This document shows positions 1 through 6,921 of a stretch of DNA of 44,486 bases, piece after piece. Each line of letters opens with the position of its first letter. Within the stretch, counting starts at the first letter, position 1. The position numbers were made by a program, and so were the translations under genes. The notes below the pieces were generated by a model that saw nothing but the letters and a program-made list of their open reading frames with translations, did not search any database and was not told where the DNA came from. The DNA is from Rhizobium sp. CSW-27 (GTDB taxonomy: Bacteria; Pseudomonadota; Alphaproteobacteria; Rhizobiales; Rhizobiaceae), in the NCBI RefSeq assembly GCF_018760785.1, contig NZ_JAHHZO010000021.1:1-44486 (forward strand), written 5' to 3'.

Positions 1-111
1 GCAGAGCGCACCGTAACTGGCCTTTGGGACAGGATCGGGAAACTGATTGACCTCGTCGAGCCACAAGAGGCTCGCAACTTCTTCACATCATGTGGTTACG
101 ATCCAGCATGA
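1..111 (+). CDS. IS630-family transposase, C-terminal tail (partial)
   Basis: The open frame enters from the window edge in frame 1 and ends at TGA 109-111. It encodes 36 residues containing AERTVTGLWDRIGKL and a closing NFFTSCGYDPA. The pattern AERT-x-LWxxIG followed by a xCGY end is the usual C-terminus of IS630-family DDE transposases, after the catalytic Glu. No catalytic residue lies in the visible part. The same frame is present on the minus strand at 44376-44486. Confidence 0.8.
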   Translation, partial: AERTVTGLWDRIGKLIDLVEPQEARNFFTSCGYDPA

Positions 112-126
112 AAGGGAAACGCTCTA
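1..126 (+). mobile_element. 3' end of IS630-family element (left copy)
   Basis: This is the terminal 124 bases of an insertion sequence plus its TA target dinucleotide. It holds the last 36 codons of a transposase (bases 1-111) followed by the outer end of the element (GGGAAACGCTC). The dinucleotide TA at 125-126 fits the TA target duplication typical of IS630/Tc1-mariner elements. The whole 126 bases recur exactly, reverse-complemented, at 44361-44486; identity stops abruptly at base 127. The left part of the element lies outside the window. The element points into the window. Confidence 0.85.
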
Positions 127-591
127 GGGTGCCTGCAGAAACAGGGTCCAGCGCTCCTGCTCCAGCGTATCCACCTCGCTGAACCGCGCCTCTACCTGCC
201 CCCTGACCCAGCACTCTCCGGTTCCGCGAATGAGAAAGCGGGACGTGCCGACGCAAAGCGGTACCGATCCCTCCACCACCGCCTGACCGAAGACGTCCTG
301 CGCATAGACATAGACAAAGCGCCCCATGAGCGGCTGGCGAATGACATCGACACAACGGTTGGCACCGATGCTCCACCAGCCTTCGGTCTGGAATTCGCCG
401 TCCTCCTCGTATCCGATTGCGACATTGACAACGTCAAGGGATTGATTACAAACGGAAAATTCGGCACGCGCCGGCAACGCCGCAAGAACGGAGAAAGCTG
501 CAAACCACAACACCAGGGAGAGACAACGGGACGCGCCCGGCGCTCCGCGCGCCCAGGACAAAGTCGCCTTGGTCCAGCGGTGTAAACGCAT
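124..591 (-). CDS. DUF1036 family exported protein, 3' end at IS junction
   Basis: A 155-residue protein with a long basic N-terminus, a hydrophobic stretch (about residues 22-42, ending LPARA before EFSVCNQ) that looks like a signal peptide, and a mature part typical of DUF1036: SVCNQS near the start, then GWWSIGANRC and two further cysteines. DUF1036 proteins are common in alphaproteobacteria and have no settled function. The TAG stop (124-126) is built from the last base of the IS end plus the TA target. The native C-terminus may therefore have been cut or replaced by the insertion, although the protein looks nearly full length. It diverges from the small secreted gene at 736. Confidence 0.75.
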   Translation of the reverse strand: MRLHRWTKATLSWARGAPGASRCLSLVLWFAAFSVLAALPARAEFSVCNQSLDVVNVAIGYEEDGEFQTEGWWSIGANRCVDVIRQPLMGRFVYVYAQDVFGQAVVEGSVPLCVGTSRFLIRGTGECWVRGQVEARFSEVDTLEQERWTLFLQAP

Positions 592-735
592 CGGTAAAAG
601 TCCTCAACAGATCATTACATCGCAACATTCAAATTTCACAAAGCAAGCTACCCTTCGTCACCCAACAAAAAGCCTTTCGATTGCAAAAATAAGCGCCTTG
701 GGCAAGTATAACATCATCCAACGAGAGGAAAAAGC

Positions 736-996
736 ATGCCCAAGTTTTTCGTAGCAGTGGCAACCCTGGTTGCAGCCTCTTCCTTCGCCTGCCTCGCCAA
801 TGCCCAGACAGCCGCAAAGGCCGTCACGGAAGGCAAGCCGGCCCAGACGCTTCAGCGTAACGCGAAGGCGCAGAACAATTTCGGACCGACAGCAAAGGCC
901 GGTATCGACTACCAGACCACGAGCGCTGTTGAAGACGCGCCCAAGCCGCGCAAGATCACCCTGCCGCTTCCCCCGACCATCGGCGCCTTCCGCTGA
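736..996 (+). CDS. small secreted protein of unknown function
   Basis: An 86-residue protein preceded by a good ribosome-binding site (GAGAGGAAAAAGC before ATG). Residues 1-23 form a clear signal peptide with a typical ANA-Q cleavage site. The mature part is about 63 residues, rich in Ala, Lys, Pro and Thr, without cysteines, and ends LPLPPTIGAFR. I do not recognise the family. The export signal, strong ribosome-binding site and plausible coding composition support a real gene. It lies alone between the divergent DUF1036 gene and the hairpin at 1177, with no visible link to secretion. Confidence 0.6.
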   Translation: MPKFFVAVATLVAASSFACLANAQTAAKAVTEGKPAQTLQRNAKAQNNFGPTAKAGIDYQTTSAVEDAPKPRKITLPLPPTIGAFR

Positions 997-1176
997 GACA
1001 GTCGCACTCTATCCGCCACTGCAAAGCGGCACCCGGACTGGCGTCGGCAAGAGGGACGACCTCAAGAGCCTGCCGGTCCCGGCCGCCTGACGAAACAGGG
1101 CGCCCCCTCTCGCAGAACTGTCCCGCAGACAGGCGGGGTCCCGCGTTCAGCAATACCCGCGATCACTGATCCATGG

Positions 1177-1223
1177 TCCAGCTGCGCGCCGTGCAGGATT
1201 TTCCGGCACGGCGCGCAGCTGGA
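1177..1223. repeat. perfect 18-bp inverted repeat (strong hairpin)
   Basis: The 18 bases 1177-1194 (TCCAGCTGCGCGCCGTGC) are exactly reverse-complemented at 1206-1223. They are separated by 11 bases that could add three more pairs (GGA/TCC). The stem is very GC-rich. No T-run follows on either strand, so it is not a textbook intrinsic terminator. It could be a factor-assisted terminator after the gene ending at 996, a processing site, or a protein-binding palindrome. The remaining sequence between 997 and 1283 shows nothing I can name. Confidence 0.8.
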
Positions 1224-1283
1224 AGGCTTGATTATGCCGCGCCGCTGGGCTCTAGTTTGGACACAAAGTCGTCGGGGAGTCTC

Positions 1284-1454
1284 ATGAAGCTGTTTTTCTG
1301 TTTCGCGGCAGTTATTTTTGGCGTGTGCGGATGTACATCCGCGCCCAGAATCGCATCGCCTGCCCCGCAGCTTGTCGGGCCGACCCCTTCACAGCCTGGA
1401 AACTGCTTCTTTCGCAGCCCGGACGGACGGATATACATAGCCGCCTGCCCGTGA
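1284..1454 (+). CDS. small lipoprotein of unknown function
   Basis: A 56-residue protein. I chose the ATG at 1284 over an upstream in-frame start at 1173 because it has a GGGGAG ribosome-binding site and opens directly with a signal sequence (MKLFFCFAAVIFG). The sequence VCGC gives a plausible lipobox, with lipidation at the second cysteine. The mature peptide is about 38 residues, proline-rich, and ends NCFFRSPDGRIYIAACP with a possible disulfide pair. It is far too short for the T6SS lipoprotein TssJ. It converges with the immunity gene ending at 1483. Confidence 0.6.
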   Translation: MKLFFCFAAVIFGVCGCTSAPRIASPAPQLVGPTPSQPGNCFFRSPDGRIYIAACP

Positions 1455-1479
1455 CATCAGTTTCCGGCAGGAGATGTCA
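1452..1479. terminator. weak hairpin between convergent genes
   Basis: TGACATC (1452-1458) pairs with GATGTCA (1473-1479) across a 14-base loop, exactly between the convergent ends of the small lipoprotein and the immunity gene. The location suits a shared terminator. The stem is short and has no U-tract, so the call is tentative. Confidence 0.2.
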
Positions 1480-1482
1480 TAA

Positions 1483-1773
1483 TCACTCCTCGTCTTCATC
1501 GTCCATGCCGCCCGTCGCTTCAACCACATAGGAGGCATAGGCATCATGCAGATCTTCATAGGTCGCAAGATTGCCCTCGGAAAAAGCTCTCGACAGCGGA
1601 ATTTCGTGAAACTCCATCGGCCTGTCCACGCGCCCTTCAAGAGAGTCTGAGATGGAACGAGCAAGAGAAACTTCCAGATCCGCGACTTCTTTGTCCGTGG
1701 CGGCGTAGGTCTCCAGCAAAATTTTCAGCCGCAGTGCAGCAGATCGCAGCTTTTCGGGATCTATGGTTTCCAT
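1483..1773 (-). CDS. putative immunity protein to the adjacent toxin
   Basis: A 96-residue, strongly acidic, probably helical cytoplasmic protein without signal peptide or membrane segment; it ends in an acidic run (GGMDDEDEE). Its ATG directly abuts the TAA stop of the upstream toxin-like gene (TAAATG), so the two are almost certainly cotranscribed and translationally coupled. A small acidic protein immediately behind a polymorphic-toxin-like gene is the standard arrangement of a cognate immunity gene. I do not recognise the family, so the assignment rests on context. A cytoplasmic immunity protein would imply a cytoplasmic toxin target. Confidence 0.6.
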   Translation of the reverse strand: METIDPEKLRSAALRLKILLETYAATDKEVADLEVSLARSISDSLEGRVDRPMEFHEIPLSRAFSEGNLATYEDLHDAYASYVVEATGGMDDEDEE

Positions 1774-3228
1774 TTACGGGCCTTCTATATCATTCAGGCG
1801 CTCGGGTGCGCTCCAGTCATTCCTGTTGGTTACGAGCCACTGCTCTGCCCCGCCTCTCTTCTTTACTCGCCCGTCCAACTCGCTGGTCGGAGCGACCTTG
1901 GATACGAAGACATTGGCGTTTTCTTTGGGCGTTATCTTGTAAACATTATACCGATTGGACTCGCACGCAATGGGAAGCCCGAAATACTCGTGCAGTGGCA
2001 TTCCTGACGCTTGGGCACGGGCAAGCTCCCGCGTCGTTGTAAAGTAGGGAGTTCCCGCACTGACGCCCCTTGAATCCACTGGGACGATCTTGATCAGGGG
2101 CTCGGTTGCTCGACGTAATTTTGGCGGCGAGGTCGATGACGCCAGCATTTCGAAGGCTCGTGCGCGAGCCTCACGATAATTGGACTGGTGAAATTCGGCT
2201 AGATCATTGATCATGACCCGTCCTTCAGCGGTCTTGAGAAACGCGATTGCCTGCCGGCGCGACATGCCGTGCGCGGTAAAGGTTCTGAAGTTTTCGGCGG
2301 CGTCCTTATCTGACTCACTCTGCAAAACCGTACGCTTTTTGCTCGATGCATCTACGTGATAGGCTCCCAAATCAACCACAGGTTCATCCCGTGGGCGCCG
2401 CGGCTCCACCTGTCTCTGTGGCGTCTTCTGCGGGCTTGGCTTGCGATCGGGGTGCCCTCCCGCCTTTCCGACACCTCGGGTAGGAGTCTGCGTCTTCAGC
2501 AGGCGGCTGAGAATCCCTTCCGCAATCAGCGTCGCGATCGCCCCTGCCAGCAGACGTGCCGAGGGCTTCAGATCCTCCAGGGAGCCGGCATTGCGGACAT
2601 CGCGGATGACGGTCACCAGGGTTTCCAGCGCCTGAATGACGTCGCCGGACAGGCAGAAGAGGTCAAAGGCGAGGATCGCCAGGTTGAGGCCGGGCACAAA
2701 ATGAGCCCCTACCCAGGCAACGACGCCGATTGCCAGCAGCTCCACCCTGCCATCAACCGCATTCTTGAAGGCCAGCAGCATTTCGCCCTGCAGATGATCC
2801 GGCACCATTTCGAGAACGAGAACCATCCTCTCCTGCAGGCTGTCGGGGAGATGCGGTCGAGGCGCGGAAAGCGAAGCTGGGCGGACGGCGACGGGCCGGT
2901 CCTGTGCTGCGGCAAAGGCCAGCGTGACCTCCGGCACGACTGCAAGTGCGAGGCTGCCCCCCGAGACGGCACGCGTCAATTGCTCGATCATCCCCGCCCG
3001 GTCCGAATATTGCAGTGCGACGGGATCGAAGCCCCACCGCCTCAAATATGGCCGCAGGAGCTGGTCGGCATGCGGGCGCGTCAGAAACAGTTCAAGCACG
3101 GCAAGCGCGCGTAGCCGGTCCCTGATGACGAGCTCGCGAGACTGCACGCCGAAGGCGGAGGGCGGTCCGATCAGCAGGCTCTCCCGCCCCGTACTGAGAG
3201 AAATGATGTCGGCGGCCGAGCGCGTCAA
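1774..3228 (-). CDS. putative T6SS polymorphic toxin / effector
   Basis: A 484-residue protein. The start is TTG at 3228, with GAGGTG five bases upstream. Residues about 1-130 are a soluble domain I do not recognise. Residues about 160-250 contain hydrophobic helices (for example IGVVAWVGAHFVPGLNLAILA), as in effectors that insert into membranes or carry pre-toxin regions. A basic, proline-rich hinge (about 258-290) precedes a C-terminal domain of about 190 residues. That domain ends with YNVYKITP, VFVSKVAPTSEL, a GGAEQWLV motif and a final NRNDWSAP. This last part loosely resembles the closing strands of ADP-ribosyltransferase/NADase-like toxins, which is my inference and unproven. There is no PAAR, Rhs or VgrG domain, so loading would need an adaptor or Hcp. 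It sits between tagH and a candidate immunity gene. Confidence 0.6.
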   Translation of the reverse strand: MTRSAADIISLSTGRESLLIGPPSAFGVQSRELVIRDRLRALAVLELFLTRPHADQLLRPYLRRWGFDPVALQYSDRAGMIEQLTRAVSGGSLALAVVPEVTLAFAAAQDRPVAVRPASLSAPRPHLPDSLQERMVLVLEMVPDHLQGEMLLAFKNAVDGRVELLAIGVVAWVGAHFVPGLNLAILAFDLFCLSGDVIQALETLVTVIRDVRNAGSLEDLKPSARLLAGAIATLIAEGILSRLLKTQTPTRGVGKAGGHPDRKPSPQKTPQRQVEPRRPRDEPVVDLGAYHVDASSKKRTVLQSESDKDAAENFRTFTAHGMSRRQAIAFLKTAEGRVMINDLAEFHQSNYREARARAFEMLASSTSPPKLRRATEPLIKIVPVDSRGVSAGTPYFTTTRELARAQASGMPLHEYFGLPIACESNRYNVYKITPKENANVFVSKVAPTSELDGRVKKRGGAEQWLVTNRNDWSAPERLNDIEGP

Positions 3229-3304
3229 CGCATCACCTCATGATCGGCGACTGGACACCTTCGGGCCGCGACCGCGGCATGCCACCGTGCCGGCGCAAGA
3301 CCGC

Positions 3305-4606
3305 TCATCGAGGAGGCACCTTGGCTGACATTTCCTGATAGGCTTCCGAGAAATAGAGAAGGAAAACGTCCAGCATTCCGTTTGCATGCGCTTCGGTCTT
3401 CGCCTCCCAGCGCGCCACGAAGATCTCCCAGGCCTTTGCCTTCCTGTTGGCGAAGGTCGATTGCGTGATCTTGGATTCAATCGCCTCGGGTGACAGGTCC
3501 TCGAGCAGGCGCGCCAGTGCGCGCTGCATGGCGGCGTAGGTCGCCATTTCGTGGCCCTTCAGATCGGCGAATGCCTCCTGGAACGCCCGCGGTCCATCCA
3601 GATAGCCCGGGCGCCCGCGCGACAGCATGGCTTCCAGGGCCTCCACCGGATCCGGCAGAAACTTCATCGGATTGTTGTCGCGCGCACCGATCATCGTGCG
3701 GCTGCTTGTACGGACCATGGCCTTGGCGGAGGCACGCGCGCGCAGCAACTGGGCGACCTGGTCCGTGATCATGGCAAGCAACATGCCGATTTCACGCATG
3801 ATCTCGTTCGGGCTGCGATTGCCCAGCGCATGGGCCGGCAGGCGGGCACCCTCTCGAAATGCAGCAAGAAGCGATTCATCCTGGCCCCCTCGAGGAGGGC
3901 GTTCCGCCGGAGCCTGTGCAAGCGGCACCGCGCCGAAGGCATGCGGCATATTCTCCCCGGCGCCGGGCACAGCCACCCCGCCCGCATAGGGGCCGGCACC
4001 GGCGCCGGACAGTGACGGAAACTCCGGCAGGCCGGCCCCCGGCGGCAGAACCGCCCTTGCCTGCGGTGATACCATCGGCTGGGCGACCGGAATGGCAAGA
4101 TGCGACCCGACAAAATCCGGCCCGTCGGCGATCTGCGCCGCATCCGCGGCAAAAAGGCGCTTGTCCATGGGAGGCGAAGCGATCGCCGACGGAGCCCCCC
4201 ATATGTCCTCGTCCTCCGGCACCGGGGGAACCGGAGCGCTACCAGCCGTCGCCGGGTATCCCCAGGCTTGCGACACCAACTCCACCGGCGACGCAATGGA
4301 AACCGAAACGACGTAGGCACCGATCACCAGCGTGTCCCCATGGGCCAGACGATGGGGGCTTTTCATGCGCTGCTGTGCCCCGTTCAGAAACGTCCCGTTG
4401 CGCGAAACGTCGTAGAGCACATAGGCATCGCCTTCGGGCACGATCTCACAGTGGCGACCCGAAATGAACAGCTGCGGATCGGGCAAGACCCAGTCCCGGG
4501 GGGCCTCGCGGCCAATTTCGAATCTCTGCCCGGTGGAAGAATAGCTCAAAGGACCACCATCCGGCAGCCTGTCGACGTTGGTGATCCGGAGCGTAATGCT
4601 GTCCAT
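3305..4606 (-). CDS. tagH: FHA-domain T6SS regulator TagH (Fha/ImpI)
   Basis: A 433-residue protein. I chose the ATG at 4606 because MDSITLRI begins the domain and AGAGGC lies upstream; an upstream in-frame start at 4660 is less likely. The N-terminal FHA domain (about residues 1-105) shows FEIGRE, ISGRHCEI and NGTFLNG, the phosphothreonine-binding signature. A low-complexity Pro/Ala/Gly linker (about 110-270) leads to a C-terminal helical domain (about 270-433) typical of T6SS FHA proteins. In Pseudomonas and Agrobacterium the homologue is bound or phosphorylated by PpkA and triggers assembly. Here it is detached from ppkA/pppA, more than 33 kb away, and heads the toxin-immunity operon. Confidence 0.9.
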   Translation of the reverse strand: MDSITLRITNVDRLPDGGPLSYSSTGQRFEIGREAPRDWVLPDPQLFISGRHCEIVPEGDAYVLYDVSRNGTFLNGAQQRMKSPHRLAHGDTLVIGAYVVSVSIASPVELVSQAWGYPATAGSAPVPPVPEDEDIWGAPSAIASPPMDKRLFAADAAQIADGPDFVGSHLAIPVAQPMVSPQARAVLPPGAGLPEFPSLSGAGAGPYAGGVAVPGAGENMPHAFGAVPLAQAPAERPPRGGQDESLLAAFREGARLPAHALGNRSPNEIMREIGMLLAMITDQVAQLLRARASAKAMVRTSSRTMIGARDNNPMKFLPDPVEALEAMLSRGRPGYLDGPRAFQEAFADLKGHEMATYAAMQRALARLLEDLSPEAIESKITQSTFANRKAKAWEIFVARWEAKTEAHANGMLDVFLLYFSEAYQEMSAKVPPR

Positions 4607-4649
4607 TCCAATGCCTCTTCTACAATCCTGATTGAAAACAGACAGGCAC

Positions 4650-4677
4650 ACTATAGGCAAGGACGGTTTTCGTACAA
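4650..4677 (-). promoter_or_regulatory. candidate sigma70-type promoter of tagH operon
   Basis: Read on the minus strand, TTGTAC (4677-4672) and TATAGT (4655-4650) are separated by 16 bases. Transcription would start near 4643, about 37 bases before the tagH ATG. Both hexamers are good matches to the consensus and lie in the divergent tagH-vgrG intergenic region. Confidence 0.45.
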
Positions 4678-4774
4678 CATCATGACCTTAGGTATGCAAA
4701 TGGCAAATAATCCAGGAACGTGAAATTGTTATGCATGCGATGCTACTACAAAACAAAACTGCATTGAATAGATG

Positions 4775-4806
4775 TTGACTCCAGATTTGAAGCCGAAGAG
4801 GATAAA
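4775..4806 (+). promoter_or_regulatory. weak candidate promoter of vgrG operon
   Basis: TTGACT at 4775-4780 is a near-perfect -35. Possible -10 boxes are AGGATA (4799-4804, spacer 18) or GATAAA (4801-4806, spacer 20), neither of them strong. Position, strand and the AT-rich setting upstream of vgrG are right. No -24/-12 (sigma54) element was seen. Confidence 0.25.
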
Positions 4807-4827
4807 ATAGCGACAAAGCGGAGATTG

Positions 4828-6888
4828 ATGATGACCATTATGCCGCGGCAGGACAATCGAGCGGCAGTCCTTACGACGCCCGGAGAAGATGATTATCTCG
4901 TCGTTTCGCGGTTTGACGGTTCGGAGGCGGTCAGCGAGCTGTTCGAATACCGCATCGAGGCGGCCAGCATTCATGCAGACATCGATTTTGATGATTTTCT
5001 CGGCAAGAATATTACGCTGACACTCAAGAGCATCAATGGCGCCGAGCGCCATTTTGACGGTATCCTCACCGAATCCCAGTGGCTTGGCGTCCGCGGACAG
5101 TTCCACGTCTACCGGTTGGTCCTGCGCCCCTGGCTCTGGCTGTTATCCTACCGGACCGATTGCTTCATATTCCATAACCGGACCGTTCCGGACATTGTGA
5201 GGCAGGTCTTCGCGCGGCACTCGTTCGCATCCTTCGAGGATCGGACGGGCGGGACCTATCCGGTCCTCGAATACTGCGTCCAGTACCGTGAGAGCGACCT
5301 CGCCTTCGTCTGCCGGCTGCTTGAGGAATCCGGCATCAGCTTTTTCTTCGAGCACGAGCAGGGGCAGCACAAGCTGATCCTGGTGGACAACAACAGCAAG
5401 TACGATCCCGCTCCCGGAGAAAGCCGCAGTTACATTCCGCTGGCCGGGCAGGATCGCCGGACAGAGGAGTGCTTCAATCACTGGATTCCGGAGCGTCGCT
5501 TCACATCCGGCCGCGCCACGTTGCGTGACTACAACTTCAAGACGCCGAAGGCGCAGATGGAAGCGGTGTTTGCCGGCACCGGCAGCTATGAGCACGCCGA
5601 CCAGGAAATCTATGACTATCCCGGCCGCTACGAGAAGCAACCGGACGGGCGATCGGTATCGAGCTTACGGCTGCAGGCTGAAGAGGCGCAGGATAAACGG
5701 TGCCTTGCGACCGGCAATTGCGTGACGATCTTTCCCGGATCGACCGTCAACCTGAACGGACATCCGATTTCAGGCTATAACAAGGAATATGTGGTGTTGC
5801 GCAGCCAGCACACATTCGTGTCGCAAAGCTATCGCTCGGGCGGCGCCGCGACGGGTGAGGACAGCTATGAGGGGCAGTACGAACTGCTCTCCAGCGAGAT
5901 TCCCTTCCGCCCCGCGGCCATCACCCGCAAGCCGCTTGTCCATGGTCCCCAGACCGCTTTCGTGGTTGGCGCGGACGGAGAGGAAATAGACTGCGATGAA
6001 TATGGCCGGATCCTGGTGCGCTTCCACTGGGACCGCAAGAACGACCAGTCGATGCGTTGCCGCGTCGCCCAGACCTGGGCGTCCCGGCGCTGGGGCGGCA
6101 TGATCATTCCGCGCATCGGCATGGAGGTTGTCGTCGAGTTCCTGGAGGGAGATCCAGACCGGCCGTTGGTCACCGGCTGCGTGTACAACGGTGACAGCAT
6201 GCCCCCCTACACGCTGCCGCAGTTCAAGACCCGGTCGACCCTCATGTCGGACAGCCACAAGGGCACGGGCTTCAACGAATTCCGCTTCGAGGATGAGAGG
6301 GACGAGGAAGAGGTTTTCCTGCATGCGCAGAAATATCTGAATGCCATCGTCCTCGACAATGAAACCTGGAAGATCGGCGGCAATCGCGACGTCAACATCA
6401 CGAAATCTGCATCCCAGAGCATTGGCGGCGACAAGGACATGACCGTGAGCGGCAGCCATCGCGAAGTGGTGGACAAGGAGCGTCACGTGACCATCGGCGC
6501 CTCCCATTACAGCAAGATTGGCGGCGCCGAGCATGTTCAGATTGCCGATGATCAGATCCTGGAGGTGGGCGGCGCCATGCATGCGAGCAGCGGCGGCGAC
6601 ATGCGCATCGAAGCCGGCGGCAAGGGGCACACCAAGATCGCTTCGAACTATTTCCTCGACGCAGGCAAACAGATCGTGATCGAGGCCGGCCTGTCGATCT
6701 GCCTCAAGGTGGGCGGCAACTTCATCTCCATCACGCCGGCGGGAATCCAGATCGAGGGCACGATGGTTCGTGTCAATTGTGGAGGCAGCCCCTCCAGCGG
6801 CAGCCCGGTGTCCCGGAAAAAGCTGGAGCGCCCCAAGGCCTATGCCGGCCCCCATGCCACGCGTTATCCGCGCTCAAGCCAGAAATAG
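4828..6888 (+). CDS. vgrG: T6SS spike protein VgrG (TssI)
   Basis: A 686-residue VgrG that forms the trimeric spike at the tip of the Hcp tube. The start is one of ATG 4828 or 4831, behind GGAG at 4820. The N-terminal gp27-like part (about 1-380) has the usual DDYLVVSRFDGSEAVSELFEY opening region and the CRLLEESGISFFFEH motif. The OB-fold/gp5-like part contains EYGRILVRFHWDR and WGGMIIPRIGMEVVVEFLEGDPD. A beta-helix with VxIxA-like repeats follows (about 520-640). The C-terminal tail is only about 40 residues with no fused effector, so cargo must be carried by the PAAR protein next door. It opens a four-gene operon with the lipase effector, its immunity protein and an adaptor. Confidence 0.97.
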   Translation: MMTIMPRQDNRAAVLTTPGEDDYLVVSRFDGSEAVSELFEYRIEAASIHADIDFDDFLGKNITLTLKSINGAERHFDGILTESQWLGVRGQFHVYRLVLRPWLWLLSYRTDCFIFHNRTVPDIVRQVFARHSFASFEDRTGGTYPVLEYCVQYRESDLAFVCRLLEESGISFFFEHEQGQHKLILVDNNSKYDPAPGESRSYIPLAGQDRRTEECFNHWIPERRFTSGRATLRDYNFKTPKAQMEAVFAGTGSYEHADQEIYDYPGRYEKQPDGRSVSSLRLQAEEAQDKRCLATGNCVTIFPGSTVNLNGHPISGYNKEYVVLRSQHTFVSQSYRSGGAATGEDSYEGQYELLSSEIPFRPAAITRKPLVHGPQTAFVVGADGEEIDCDEYGRILVRFHWDRKNDQSMRCRVAQTWASRRWGGMIIPRIGMEVVVEFLEGDPDRPLVTGCVYNGDSMPPYTLPQFKTRSTLMSDSHKGTGFNEFRFEDERDEEEVFLHAQKYLNAIVLDNETWKIGGNRDVNITKSASQSIGGDKDMTVSGSHREVVDKERHVTIGASHYSKIGGAEHVQIADDQILEVGGAMHASSGGDMRIEAGGKGHTKIASNYFLDAGKQIVIEAGLSICLKVGGNFISITPAGIQIEGTMVRVNCGGSPSSGSPVSRKKLERPKAYAGPHATRYPRSSQK

Positions 6889-6921
6889 GCAGAAGAACAG
6901 GAACCAAAACGAGGCCAGGAC

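Noticed and set aside
83..376. 97-codon minus-strand frame crossing the left IS junction
   Set aside because: It lies in another frame of the DUF1036 gene and has no coding features.
1284..1454. Small lipoprotein as missing TssJ
   Set aside because: A mature part of about 38 residues is far too short for the TssJ beta-sandwich, and it lies outside the core operons.
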